A DNA stretch of 64,000 nucleotides from UBA1479 sp002706405 (GCA_963972255.1 CAXATO010000010.1:1-64000), one strand, 5' to 3'; counted from the first letter of the stretch, positions 24,884 to 34,287 are shown. The notes: a model not told the origin generated them from the sequence alone. A program made the numbers and translations.

Positions 24884-25822
24884 TTATTCGGGAAGCGGGA
24901 TGAATTCCGTTTCGCCGGGTACGGCCGGGAAACGGCCATTTTTCCAATCGTCCTTGGCCTGTTCGATGCGCGCGGCATCGTGGTGGACGAAATTCCAGAA
25001 CATGTGGCGCGGCTGATTTGGTCGCGCGTCGGGCACCGTGTCCAGGGGCGCGCCGCCCAGGACCATGACCTTGGCCGCCGATTGGCCGGTGATGACCACG
25101 TCCGGGCCTTCACGGAAGACCACCGTCTGCCCGGCGTGGAAGGTGTTACCGGCGATGGTGACCTCGCCTTCGGCGACGTGGGCTGCGCGCTCCGCATGAT
25201 CGGGCGGCAGGGTGAAGGCGGCCCCCGCCGCAAGGCGGACATCGGCGTAAAAGATCGGTGAGAAGAATGCCACCGGTGAGGTCCGCCCGGACAGGGTCCC
25301 GGCGATCAGCGCAACCGCTGCCCCGCCTTCCTGCCAGCGGGGCAGGGCGTCGGCCGGATAATGAACGAAGGACGGAGCCGTTTCCTCGAAATCGATGGGC
25401 AAGGCGACCCAGGCCTGCAGACCGAACAGCGGGCCGCCCGCTGCCCGCACGTCGCCCGGGGTGCGCTCGGAATGGACGATGCCGCGCCCGGCGGTCATCC
25501 AGTTGATCTCGCCCGGGCGGATCGCCTGATCGAAGCCCAGGCTGTCCTTATGGCCGATCACGCCGTCATACAGATAGGTGATGGTCGCGAGTCCGATGTG
25601 CGGATGGGGGCGCACGTCGATGCCCTGGCCCGCCTTGAATACGGCCGGGCCCATCTGATCCAGGAACACGAAGGGGCCGACGCTGCGGCGCTGGGCCGAC
25701 GGCAGGGACCGGCGCACGATCAGTCCGCCGATGTCATGTTCCTTGGGTGTGATGACCATGGCGACCGCGCCGTCGTCCGGCGCGGTCTTGCACTGCGGGT
25801 CGTCGGCGGGCTGCCAACTCAT
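24884..25822 (-). CDS. Pirin-family cupin protein
   Basis: The 312-residue bicupin has the four metal ligands of pirin: His73 and His75 in 'RPHPHIGLATITYL', His117 and Glu119 in 'GRGIVHSERT', followed by the second cupin ('HAERAAHVAEGEVTIAGNTFHAGQ') and the C-terminal 'GETEFIPLPE'. Bacterial pirins include quercetin dioxygenase-like enzymes and regulators of pyruvate metabolism; the exact role cannot be assigned. It lies 16 bp downstream of the aldehyde:ferredoxin oxidoreductase gene on the same strand, so the two probably share a transcript. Confidence 0.92.
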   Translation of the reverse strand: MSWQPADDPQCKTAPDDGAVAMVITPKEHDIGGLIVRRSLPSAQRRSVGPFVFLDQMGPAVFKAGQGIDVRPHPHIGLATITYLYDGVIGHKDSLGFDQAIRPGEINWMTAGRGIVHSERTPGDVRAAGGPLFGLQAWVALPIDFEETAPSFVHYPADALPRWQEGGAAVALIAGTLSGRTSPVAFFSPIFYADVRLAAGAAFTLPPDHAERAAHVAEGEVTIAGNTFHAGQTVVFREGPDVVITGQSAAKVMVLGGAPLDTVPDARPNQPRHMFWNFVHHDAARIEQAKDDWKNGRFPAVPGETEFIPLPE

Positions 25823-25838
25823 GTCCGGCGGACGGTTA

Positions 25839-27551
25839 TCATTCGGAAAGCCAGCGGTCGCGGACGCGGTTCACTTCGGCGAAATGGTGACGGGCCATCT
25901 TCATGGTCGGGGCCAGGGGCTCCTGATAGAAGAAGTCAGGCAGTTCGTCGTCTTCGTTGGTGAATCCGGCGGCCTTGTTGAAGGTCTCTTCAAGGACCAG
26001 GGTTTCCTTGCCCAGGCGGTCGAAGAATTCCGCCTCGAACGTCGTGCCGACCGCGTCATTGATGGCGGTCACGATCAATTCCGGGTTCACATTGGTGACG
26101 GACCGGCCGAACACGCAGATGCCCAAGGAATCCACGGCGGCGCATTTGGCCTGAATATTCAGGCTTTCCAGGGCCAGTTCCTCGGTCGACTTGCCGGCGC
26201 ATTCAAAGGTCGGCAGGTTGCCGGTCGTGTGGTCGGCACCCTGGGCCGTCAGCATCATGGAGATGCCCGTGACCTCAATCACGCGGGGGTCATAGGCGCT
26301 GAGGGCCTGCTTCTTGATCACCGGCAGGCGCTTGATGCCGTAATGCTCGCCGACCCGGGCCGTGCCCTGGGCCAGGATCCGGCCCCGTTCATTGCCTTCG
26401 CGGATGTCGGCCAGGGCCTCCATCATGAAGTTTTCGTCGCCGTACTCGCCATGGCCGGCATCCATCAAGGCGCCGAGCAGGGCGCCCGTTTCGATGGTGT
26501 CGATGGCCAGATCGTTGGCGACCGCGTTGAGGCGGGCCACCTGGTCCGGATGGGTCAGGCCGCAGTTGGTGCCGAGCAGGCCGATGGTTTCATACTCCAG
26601 CGGCGCCACCAGTTCGTTGCCGTCTTCGTCCGCGTAGACGTTGGAACATTTGATCATGCAGCCGGGCATGCAGGCGTGGGTGGTCTCGCCGCCGCGTTCC
26701 AGGTTCTGTTCGCGGATGTAGTCGCCGCCCATCTTCAGGCGTTCCTTGGCCGTGTCGACCAACTGCCCGGACGAGAAATTGCGCACCGGCAGACCGCCCA
26801 GGTGGTTGATCACGTCGGCGACCAGCGCCGTGCCGCGGGCACCTAAGTTCTGGGTCGCCGGATCGTCCTTGATCATCCCGCCGTAGGTCTTGATCGACTG
26901 CATCAGCTTCTTGCGTTCGTGGAAGTCCGGCATTTTGTGCTTGTCGCAGACGATGGCCTTGACCTTTTTCGAGCCCATGACCGCACCGACGCCGCCGCGC
27001 GCGGAAATGCGCGTCGGGCGGCCTTCGGGGTCCGTGAACACGATGCCGGAAATCAGGCCGCCGTACTCACCGACCGGGCTGCAAATGCCCAAGCTGACCT
27101 TGTCGCCATATTTTTCGAACAGCATGTCGGCGGTTTCGAACACGCCCTTGCCCAGATAGGGGGTGGCGTCTTCGAAGGTGATGTCGCCGTCCAAGGGGAT
27201 GCGGATGACGACCCAGTCGTCGGACTGGTTTTCCAGGGTGATCCCAGCGATGCCGATCTGGCCCATGGCGAAGGCCATGGTGCCGCCGCCGTTGGATTCC
27301 TTGATCCCGCCGGTCAGCGGGCTTTTGCAGCCGACGCTGATGCGGTTGCCGTTGGAGAAATTGGTTCCGGCGAAGGGGCCGGCGGAAAAGATCAGGGGAT
27401 TTTCCGGGCCCAACGGATCAATGTCGGCGAGGTCGCGGTCGACCAGGGTCTTGGCGATCAGATAGCGTCCGGCGCGGGCCAGAGCTTCGCCGGAAAGCTC
27501 CTCGCTTTTGATGTCGCGGGTGGCAAGGTCGATGGTCAGGTACTTTCGCAT
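25839..27551 (-). CDS. Aldehyde:ferredoxin oxidoreductase family protein (tungsten/molybdenum enzyme)
   Basis: This 570-residue protein aligns with AOR along its length: the pterin-binding N-terminal domain ('NPLIFSAGPFAGTNFSNGNR', 'GIKESNGGGTMAFAMGQIG', 'RISARGGVGAVMGSKKVKAI') and the helical domains 2-3. Cluster ligands would be Cys294, Cys298 and Cys302 plus Cys479 in 'DSLGICVFG'. The first three are spaced C-x3-C-x3-C, whereas the archaeal enzyme has C-x2-C-x3-C. The family oxidises aldehydes to acids with ferredoxin at a bis-pyranopterin W or Mo site. ATG 27551 is preferred to an upstream start that adds 16 non-family residues. A pirin gene follows. Confidence 0.92.
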   Translation of the reverse strand: MRKYLTIDLATRDIKSEELSGEALARAGRYLIAKTLVDRDLADIDPLGPENPLIFSAGPFAGTNFSNGNRISVGCKSPLTGGIKESNGGGTMAFAMGQIGIAGITLENQSDDWVVIRIPLDGDITFEDATPYLGKGVFETADMLFEKYGDKVSLGICSPVGEYGGLISGIVFTDPEGRPTRISARGGVGAVMGSKKVKAIVCDKHKMPDFHERKKLMQSIKTYGGMIKDDPATQNLGARGTALVADVINHLGGLPVRNFSSGQLVDTAKERLKMGGDYIREQNLERGGETTHACMPGCMIKCSNVYADEDGNELVAPLEYETIGLLGTNCGLTHPDQVARLNAVANDLAIDTIETGALLGALMDAGHGEYGDENFMMEALADIREGNERGRILAQGTARVGEHYGIKRLPVIKKQALSAYDPRVIEVTGISMMLTAQGADHTTGNLPTFECAGKSTEELALESLNIQAKCAAVDSLGICVFGRSVTNVNPELIVTAINDAVGTTFEAEFFDRLGKETLVLEETFNKAAGFTNEDDELPDFFYQEPLAPTMKMARHHFAEVNRVRDRWLSE

Positions 27552-27699
27552 GATTCGTCTGGTCCCCAAGTCATGGTTTGGTTCTCGACCCGCCCCCATC
27601 CAACACCGGCGCCGATTGGGGAGGGGGTCAATGAAACGTTAGTTTATCTTAAAATGCCGGGCAGGCCGGGAAAATACCAGGATTTCGCGGCGCCGACGC

Positions 27700-29682
27700 T
27701 CAGGCCGCGCCGTTGGCATAGCCGAACGCCTTGATGAAGGGACGAAGGCGCGGGAGATATGGCGCCATGTGGATTTCATAGGTTCGCCACTTGCCGGCGG
27801 CCATGTCATCCCCGCTCTCGGCGGCAAGGGGGGCGAGAACCTGATCATCCCAGGGCGTGTCCAGGAATTCCAACAGGCGACGAATGGCCTGTTCTTTGTC
27901 TCCGACAAGCTCTTCATGGCGGATTTCGTGGACATTCAGATTCAGGGTCTCGCGCTGCGTCTGCCACAGGGCCATGACCTTTTCGTAAAAGGCCACAGTG
28001 TCGTCCAACTGCGTGAAGTGGACCGTGCCGTCATTCAGGGCCAACGGCTCCATGAAACAGTTCAGACAGACGTCACAGGGATGGCGGAGCGTCAGAATGA
28101 ACTTGGCGTCCGGGAACAGACGATGGATCAGGCCCACGTCCAGGATGTTGAGCGGAAGGCTGTCGATCAACCGGGCGCCGGGATTGCGGGTGACCGCGCG
28201 CTCGACGGCCTGAAAATACAGGCTCCGCAACGCCGCGAGGTCCGCGTCGGGTATATCGAACAGGTTGGCGGGAAAATCGTTTCCCCGGGTCAATAGATGA
28301 TCACGCACCACCGACAGGGTGGCTTGTTCCGCCAGCACCTGGAGGCCCGGATGGGCCTTTATCACCCGGTCGACAAGCCCTTCACCGGACTGAGGAAAGC
28401 CGACCAGGAACACGGGCGTGCTGTCACCCTCTGGGGCCGGGGCAGGCTGAACCGCGGGCTTGGCAGTCGGCCCCTCAAAAGCACGATGTAGGCGGCCCAG
28501 ATATTCTTCCGACCGGGCGCGGAACATGGCCACCGCCTGCGTGTCGCGGGCGAGAAAGGCATTACCCAGCTCGACGTTCTCGATGGCATCGCCGGGACGG
28601 TTCAGGCATTCGTAAAGTCGGCCCGTTTCAAAGTGAATTTCGCCCCGGACCGGCGACGCGTCCCGCGCGGCCGGATCGAGCGCCTTCAGGCGCGCCAGGG
28701 CCTTGTCATGCTCGCCTGTCCGCCGGTCCAGACGCGCCGCCACAAGGTTGAGGGCCGGATCGCCGGGATGGTTGTCCAGGGCCTCGGTGATGGCCGCCCA
28801 GGCGTCGTCCGCTCGGTTCAGGCGTTCCAGCAGAAGGCCGAGGCTGGCATGGTTTGCGGGATCGTCGGGAGCGGCCGAGGCGGCCTTGCGGAAGTGTTCC
28901 AGGGCACCTTCGGTATCGCCCATGGCGCTCAGCGCCGCTGCCTTCAGACGCAGCAGGTCGGGGGCATTCGGCTGGATTGACAGCAGTCGGTCGTAGCATT
29001 CGATCGCGGTCTGAAAATCACCCATCTGCGCCGTGACTTCGGCATAAAACCCAAGCACATCCGGGTCGTTCTGAGCCAGCGGCAGCGCTGCTTCCAGCGC
29101 CTTACGGGTCTGTGCGTAGCGTTTGCTGAAATAGTGGGCGCGGGCCAATAGGACATGGGCTTCAAGGTCGTCCGGTGCGCGGTCGACCAGGCTTTGCAGC
29201 GTTTCCGCCGCTTGTGAAAGATTGGACAGGTTGTAGTAGCACTGGCCCAGGTTGAACAGCGCATTGAGATTGTCCGGGTCCAGGTCGGCGGCCCGCTTGA
29301 AATGCTCCGCCGCCAGGGGGAATTGGCGGTCGTCGCGATAGGCATTGCCCAGGTTGTAATGGATGTTCGAGGCGTCCGGGGCGATGTCCAGCGCCTTGCG
29401 GAACTGCCGGATTGCGGCATTGACCCGGCCCGCCTGGCGTAGGGCGCAGCCGAAAAGATCAAGCGCTTCGGCCGAACCGGGAACCAAGTCCGTCAGTTCC
29501 TTGAGGCTGTCCGCCGCCGCATCCGCCTTGTTCTGACGAAGCTGCGCCAAAGCGAGGAGATGGAGGATGTTGGGATTGCCGGGCACGGCCAGCGCGAGCG
29601 CCACCAACTGCCGTTCGGCGCCGGAGAAATCGCCCGCTTGGTACATCTGGGCGGCGGCCTGGAATTGCTGTTCTGCGTCCAT
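27700..29682 (-). CDS. TPR-repeat protein with C-terminal sulfotransferase-like domain
   Basis: The 660-residue protein has about ten TPR units in residues 1-385 (for example 'NIHYNLGNAYRDDRQFPLAAEHFKRAADLDPD') and a sulfotransferase domain at about 420-650. The 3'-phosphate motif is well kept ('FILTLRHPCDVCLNCFM'). The 5'-phosphosulfate loop reads GFPQSGEGL where active members have GFPRSGTTL, so PAPS binding is doubtful. Bacterial TPR-sulfotransferases are thought to act on proteins or cell-surface carbohydrate. There is no signal peptide, so it is cytoplasmic. It follows a second TPR gene at a 37-bp spacing. Confidence 0.88.
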   Translation of the reverse strand: MDAEQQFQAAAQMYQAGDFSGAERQLVALALAVPGNPNILHLLALAQLRQNKADAAADSLKELTDLVPGSAEALDLFGCALRQAGRVNAAIRQFRKALDIAPDASNIHYNLGNAYRDDRQFPLAAEHFKRAADLDPDNLNALFNLGQCYYNLSNLSQAAETLQSLVDRAPDDLEAHVLLARAHYFSKRYAQTRKALEAALPLAQNDPDVLGFYAEVTAQMGDFQTAIECYDRLLSIQPNAPDLLRLKAAALSAMGDTEGALEHFRKAASAAPDDPANHASLGLLLERLNRADDAWAAITEALDNHPGDPALNLVAARLDRRTGEHDKALARLKALDPAARDASPVRGEIHFETGRLYECLNRPGDAIENVELGNAFLARDTQAVAMFRARSEEYLGRLHRAFEGPTAKPAVQPAPAPEGDSTPVFLVGFPQSGEGLVDRVIKAHPGLQVLAEQATLSVVRDHLLTRGNDFPANLFDIPDADLAALRSLYFQAVERAVTRNPGARLIDSLPLNILDVGLIHRLFPDAKFILTLRHPCDVCLNCFMEPLALNDGTVHFTQLDDTVAFYEKVMALWQTQRETLNLNVHEIRHEELVGDKEQAIRRLLEFLDTPWDDQVLAPLAAESGDDMAAGKWRTYEIHMAPYLPRLRPFIKAFGYANGAA

Positions 29683-29719
29683 GTTCCGGTCGTTGGTGAA
29701 TGCGGGGTCGGTTGCGGGG

Positions 29720-32224
29720 CTACGAAGCGAAGGGAAGGTCGGCCAGGGTCAGCCGATTGCCCAGCCGCCAGCCACCGGGCTTGTCTACGACCGCGGCAAG
29801 GTCCGGGTCAATGCGTAATGCCTCGGTGCGGTCGCGCTGGGCGGCGTCTGCGTCGGCACGCGCCGCATGAACATTGGCGCGGCCCAGGTAGGCCGTGGCG
29901 AAACTGCCGTCGATATCAAGGGCGCGGGTAAAATGCGCGCCGGCATCGCTGTACCGGCGCAGGGTTTTCTCGGCTTCGGCCCGGCCTGCCCAGGCGGCGG
30001 CATCACCGGGATTGAGTTCCGTCGCCTTCGTGAAATCGGCAAGGGCGTCGTCAATGCGGTTCAGCGCCAGCCAGGAAAACCCGCGGATGCGCAGCAACAG
30101 AGACGACGGCTTGCCTTCCGCGATCAGCGCGGAAACGGCATTGGCCGCCTGTTCCGGCTTGTCTTGGCGCAGCATGATCTCTGCCTGCAGGGTACGCAGC
30201 CAGGGATCGCCCGGCGCCGCCGACAGTCCGCGGGCAAGGTCCGCCGCCGCCCCCGCAAGGTCGCCTGTGTGGAGGCGAAGGAACACCAGAACGCCATGCG
30301 GTTCCGCGTCGCCGGGGCCTAAGGGGACCAGTCGTTCATAGGCGGCCGAGGCCTCGCCCCAGCGCCCGCCGAACAGCAGGGCACGGGCCTTTTTCTGCAG
30401 GGCGCGGGCTTGGTACGGCTGCATGCGTTGGGCCAGATCCAGGTCGGCGACGGCGGCTTCCGTCTGGTTGAGGCGGCGGTAGGCGCGGCCGCGCAGGATC
30501 AAGGCGGCGACGTCGGTGTTGCCGCCCTTGGTCCCTTCCGAAATGGCGGCCGTGGCGTCATCGACGGCGGCGTCCGGCTGGCCGGCGGCAAGGTGAGCCT
30601 CGCCGCGCGCCAGTAGCGCCGCCGGGTCGCCGGGTTTAGCGGCCAGAACCTGGTTCAGGTCGGCAATGGCGCCGGTGTAGTCGCCCATGGCCTGGGCCGC
30701 GGCAGCGCGCCGCCGGCGCAGGTCCATGGCGTTCGGTCGGTCTTCGAGAATGCGGCTCAGGTCACGATGGGCGCTGGCCGGGCGATTGGCGGCGGCGTGC
30801 AGGCCGGCGCGCAGATCGAGCGCCGCCAGATTGGCGGGGTCGTCCAGCAACAGGCGGTCAAGATCGCTCAAGGCGCGCGTTGCCTCTCCGAGGTCACGAT
30901 AGGCCGACCCCCGGATCAGACGGGCGATGCCGTTGTCGGGCGCCAGGGCGAGGGCGGCGGTCATGGACTGAACCGCGTGATGCGGATCCCCCCGCCGGTA
31001 AAAGGCCTGCCCGCGCAGGACCAGGGCCGCGGTATGCGTCGGGTCCGTGCGCAGCACCGCGTTCATGTCGGCGATCACGCCGTTGAAGTTCTCAAGCTGA
31101 AACAACAGTTCCGCGCGCTTGAACCGGGCGGCCGTATTGCCGGGGGCATTGGCGATGGCGGCGTCGAGGTCTTCCAGCGCCAGGCCCGTTTCATCCTGCC
31201 GCAGGTGGATGCGGGCGCGCAGCATGCGATGACGGCTGTCCTGGGGGGCGAGGGCGATTGCCTGATCGATATCGTCGAGGGCCAGCTGCAGCTGTTCCAT
31301 CTTCAAGAACGTTTCCGCGCGGGTGGCCCAGGTTGCCGGGGCCATGTGGTCGGCCTCGAGCGAGGCCGAGAGATCGGCGCGCGCCGCCGCGAGGTTCCCA
31401 TCGGCCAGAAAGGCCTGACCGCGAAGACGCAGGAGGTCTGCGTCCGCGGGGGCCATGTCCAGCGCCTCGCCAAAGTCGGCGACGGCAAGTTCGTGTTCTT
31501 CGGTCGCCATGTGGACAAGACCACGTTCACGGTAGCTTTCAAGGGGGCGGCGCAATTGGCGGATCGCCAGGTCAAGGTCGGCGATGGCCAGGCGGTACAG
31601 GCCCATGCGGCGCAGCAACGCCCCCCGGGCCTGGAGGGCTTCGCCGTTTTCCGGCGCCAATGCGACGGCGGCATTCAGATCGGCCCGGGCAAGCTGATGG
31701 TTGCCCTGCGCCATATGGGCGGCGCCGCGCTGGACCAGGGCGGCGACATGGCGGGGGGTGATATCGACGGCCTTGGATGCACTTTCCGCCGCTTCGGCGA
31801 AGCGGCCGAGCGCGATCAGAATGCGGGCGCGCAGCGCCAAGGCGTCGGCATTGCGGGGATCAAGCGCCAGGCCGGCGTCGGCATCGGTAAGCGCCACCGC
31901 ATTGCGCCCGGCGGCGTGATTGATGCGGGCACGCAGGAAATGCACGCGTTTGCGCCGCGGTGTCAGGCGCACCGCACTGTTCAGGTCGCGCAGCGCCTTA
32001 TCGGGAAAGCCTTCGTCGATCAGGGCGTCGGCCCGATTGATGAACAGGTTGGCGATTTTCTCGGGGTCGGTCTCACCCTGGGAGATGGCCTGGGTGCAGG
32101 CGAACACGCGCATGGCGGCGGGCAGGGCTGTATTCGCGCAGTCGGGCGTTTGCGCACGGGCGGGCTGGGCTGCCGTCGCCGCCCAGGCCATCACAAACAG
32201 GGAAGCCCCCCGGATCAGCCGCAT
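29720..32224 (-). CDS. Secreted multi-TPR protein
   Basis: The 834-residue protein has a signal peptide (about 1-25, ending 'PARAQ') and then an almost uninterrupted array of some twenty TPR units, such as 'FINRADALIDEGFPDKALRDLNSAVRLTP' and 'LLRLRGQAFLADGNLAAARADLSASLE'. No catalytic domain is visible. It should lie in the periplasm or on the envelope as a protein-binding solenoid. It precedes the TPR-sulfotransferase gene on the same strand (37-bp gap) and probably forms an operon with it. The partner proteins are unknown. Confidence 0.88.
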   Translation of the reverse strand: MRLIRGASLFVMAWAATAAQPARAQTPDCANTALPAAMRVFACTQAISQGETDPEKIANLFINRADALIDEGFPDKALRDLNSAVRLTPRRKRVHFLRARINHAAGRNAVALTDADAGLALDPRNADALALRARILIALGRFAEAAESASKAVDITPRHVAALVQRGAAHMAQGNHQLARADLNAAVALAPENGEALQARGALLRRMGLYRLAIADLDLAIRQLRRPLESYRERGLVHMATEEHELAVADFGEALDMAPADADLLRLRGQAFLADGNLAAARADLSASLEADHMAPATWATRAETFLKMEQLQLALDDIDQAIALAPQDSRHRMLRARIHLRQDETGLALEDLDAAIANAPGNTAARFKRAELLFQLENFNGVIADMNAVLRTDPTHTAALVLRGQAFYRRGDPHHAVQSMTAALALAPDNGIARLIRGSAYRDLGEATRALSDLDRLLLDDPANLAALDLRAGLHAAANRPASAHRDLSRILEDRPNAMDLRRRRAAAAQAMGDYTGAIADLNQVLAAKPGDPAALLARGEAHLAAGQPDAAVDDATAAISEGTKGGNTDVAALILRGRAYRRLNQTEAAVADLDLAQRMQPYQARALQKKARALLFGGRWGEASAAYERLVPLGPGDAEPHGVLVFLRLHTGDLAGAAADLARGLSAAPGDPWLRTLQAEIMLRQDKPEQAANAVSALIAEGKPSSLLLRIRGFSWLALNRIDDALADFTKATELNPGDAAAWAGRAEAEKTLRRYSDAGAHFTRALDIDGSFATAYLGRANVHAARADADAAQRDRTEALRIDPDLAAVVDKPGGWRLGNRLTLADLPFAS

Positions 32225-32312
32225 CGCTGCCTCGTTTCCGCCAAGTACCGAGAATTCTTAGCAAAAAACCGAAGGAAACGCCATCCAGGCTGGTCCGGGG
32301 GGATGCGTCCGC

Positions 32313-33056
32313 TCAGGTTTCCGTGCCGCCGTTGATCTGGATCAGCTGGCCGTTCATGAAACCGCCCTGGTCGGAGACCAGATAGGTGATCATGCCGGCG
32401 ATTTCCTCGGGCGTGCCCAGGCGGCCGACCGGCACCCGCGCCTTCATGGAGGCGATATGCTCGGCCATGGCCGGGTCGGCATGATCGCCGGCGATGGGAC
32501 CCGACGAAATGATGTTGGTCGTGATGCCCTTGGGGCCGAACTCCTTGCCCAGCGCCTTGGTCAATCCCCAGGAGCCGTGCTTGGACACGCTGACATGGGC
32601 GCGCCCGTTGTAGCCGTGAATGGCGTTCATGCCGGCGAAGTTGACGATGCGGCCCCAGCCCCGCTCGACCATGCCGGGCAGGCAGGCGCGAGCCAGCCGG
32701 AAGGCAGCGTTCATATTGACGTCCAGCACCCGTTCCCAGGTCTCGTCGGTGATATCGAGAAAACTGTGGCTGGGCCGGATCGCGGCGTTGTTGATCAGCA
32801 CGTCGATACCGCCGAAATGGCTGATCGCCTCGGCCGCCATGGCGTCGCAGGCGGCCTTGTCGCCGACGTCGGCCATGATGACCAGGGCATCCGCGCCCAA
32901 GGCCCGTGCGTCGTCCGCGGTGGCATCACAGGCCCCTCGATCGCTGGAACCGTTGATGACGACATTGAAGCCGTCCCGTGCCAAGGCCAAGACACAGGCC
33001 CGACCAATATTCTTCCCCGACCCCGTAACCAGGGCCGCGCGTTTTCGTTCAGTCAT
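32313..33056 (-). CDS. SDR-family protein with non-canonical active site
   Basis: The 247-residue protein has the SDR Rossmann fold: 'ALVTGSGKNIGRACVLALA' (the glycine loop has Asn in place of the second Gly), 'INNAAIRP' and a C-terminal 'GQLIQINGGTE'. At the active site the catalytic Ser of the N-x-x-S block is Gly ('NFAGMNA') and the Tyr of YxxxK is Val ('HVSVSKHG'); only Lys remains. Either it uses other residues, such as the nearby His or Tyr in 'AIHGYNGRAH', or it is a non-catalytic binder. Neighbours are unrelated TPR and PAS genes. Confidence 0.88.
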   Translation of the reverse strand: MTERKRAALVTGSGKNIGRACVLALARDGFNVVINGSSDRGACDATADDARALGADALVIMADVGDKAACDAMAAEAISHFGGIDVLINNAAIRPSHSFLDITDETWERVLDVNMNAAFRLARACLPGMVERGWGRIVNFAGMNAIHGYNGRAHVSVSKHGSWGLTKALGKEFGPKGITTNIISSGPIAGDHADPAMAEHIASMKARVPVGRLGTPEEIAGMITYLVSDQGGFMNGQLIQINGGTET

Positions 33057-33152
33057 GAATGGTGTTCCTCCCGGATGTCGATGCGACGACCCTACGCAAG
33101 GCGGCGGAGGCTGGCAAGCGGGTGGGGGGAAGGAAAGGCGGAAACGTCGCGG

Positions 33153-33698
33153 CTAGCGATCGCCTGCCGATGGCGACGGGAACAAGGTCTTCATATCCTC
33201 GGTGACGCCCCGTCGACCGACGAAGGCGAACATCTGCGTAATGGTCTCGCCGTCATCGGACAGCGGCATGCGCAACGATCGCATGGGGTTTTCGACCCCT
33301 TCGTAGGTATTCAGGAAGACCAAGGGGCGGCGGGCCTCCAGCACGGCCATGTACTGCTGCGTCAGAAGAGTCGCGGACCAGGCGGCCATGGCGGTCAGCG
33401 GTTTGCCGGTGTAATCACGCCGGTGGTATTGGGTATGGCCCGACCCCCAATAGCGGTAGATGAATTCCACCGGTTCGCCCACCACGTCGAGAACCAAGAC
33501 ATAGGGCAGCACCCGTGCCGGCAGTTCATGGAGATGAAAATCCGACCAGCGGGGCGCGAAAGCCGCCCCGCTTACATCGTTCCAATAGGCGACGCAGGCC
33601 TGGATCAAGGGGTCATCGACCGAGTCCGCTTCAACCGCGACCGTCTTCACGACAGGCGGCATGTTTCCGTCCAGCACGATGGGAGGCAGATTTTTCAT
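33153..33698 (-). CDS. PAS-domain protein (PAS_5 type)
   Basis: This 181-residue protein resembles the single-domain PAS_5 family common in Rhodospirillales: 'YWNDVSGAAFAPRWSDFHLHELPARVLPYVLVLDVV', 'FIYRYWGSGHTQYHRRDYTGK' and 'MRSLRMPLSDDGETITQMFAF'. There is no output domain, membrane segment or signal peptide, so it would sense a ligand or redox state and pass it to a partner protein. It lies near a PilZ gene (33849) on the same strand. A joint role in a c-di-GMP response is possible but only inferred from position. Confidence 0.8.
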   Translation of the reverse strand: MKNLPPIVLDGNMPPVVKTVAVEADSVDDPLIQACVAYWNDVSGAAFAPRWSDFHLHELPARVLPYVLVLDVVGEPVEFIYRYWGSGHTQYHRRDYTGKPLTAMAAWSATLLTQQYMAVLEARRPLVFLNTYEGVENPMRSLRMPLSDDGETITQMFAFVGRRGVTEDMKTLFPSPSAGDR

Positions 33699-33848
33699 GT
33701 CACCGTGGTCTCGATCTTCCGACGCTTGGGGGAGGATGTCGGTTTATCCGGCAAGACTACAGTGACCCCACCAGGGGGGGTAACCCTGACTTTGGTCTAT
33801 ATTTTGGGGAACCCTTTTGTATGCAAGGCGTTGGCGGCCATCACCGTT

Positions 33849-34169
33849 TCACGCGTGACGGTCGAACTGACGGATGGCGTCGGCGATGGCGTCCAGGTCG
33901 ACGCCGTCTTCGTCGAACTGAACCGCGAAGCCGCCGTCATAGGTCCGCGCGACCCGCCCTGAAAGATGGCCCAGGCCTTCTACGTGCATGTCGACGAACG
34001 TACCGTTGTCGACCGTTATACCGGCCTCGCCCAGGGTGATGGCGGCACCTGTGTCGGACACGTTTTCGACTGCCCCTGTAAACGCCCGGTTGCCGAAACG
34101 CCCCTGGGCGGGGCGGTGGTAGGGATGGCGTGTTGAGCGGTCGACCTGTTGATAAGCTGCGACGTGCAT
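33849..34169 (-). CDS. PilZ-domain protein
   Basis: The 106-residue protein is a stand-alone PilZ-like barrel. It has an Arg-rich N-terminus ('RSTRHPYHRPAQGRFGNRAF'), the 'ENVSDTGAAI' turn (the D/N-x-S-x-x-G motif of c-di-GMP-binding PilZ domains) and the strand block 'FVDMHVEGLGHLSGRVARTYDGGFAVQF'. It probably changes partner activity on c-di-GMP binding, affecting motility or surface polysaccharide. The N-terminal RxxxR motif is not cleanly visible, so binding is likely but not certain. Confidence 0.8.
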   Translation of the reverse strand: MHVAAYQQVDRSTRHPYHRPAQGRFGNRAFTGAVENVSDTGAAITLGEAGITVDNGTFVDMHVEGLGHLSGRVARTYDGGFAVQFDEDGVDLDAIADAIRQFDRHA

Positions 34170-34287
34170 GGCGATTCTTTCCCGGCAGCGGCCCGCGGAG
34201 CGAGCCTGTCCAAATTCACCGAATAGAATCGCGCATCTAAATTAAGAAAGCGTAATAAAATGCCGGTACGGCACCGGTCATCCGGGG

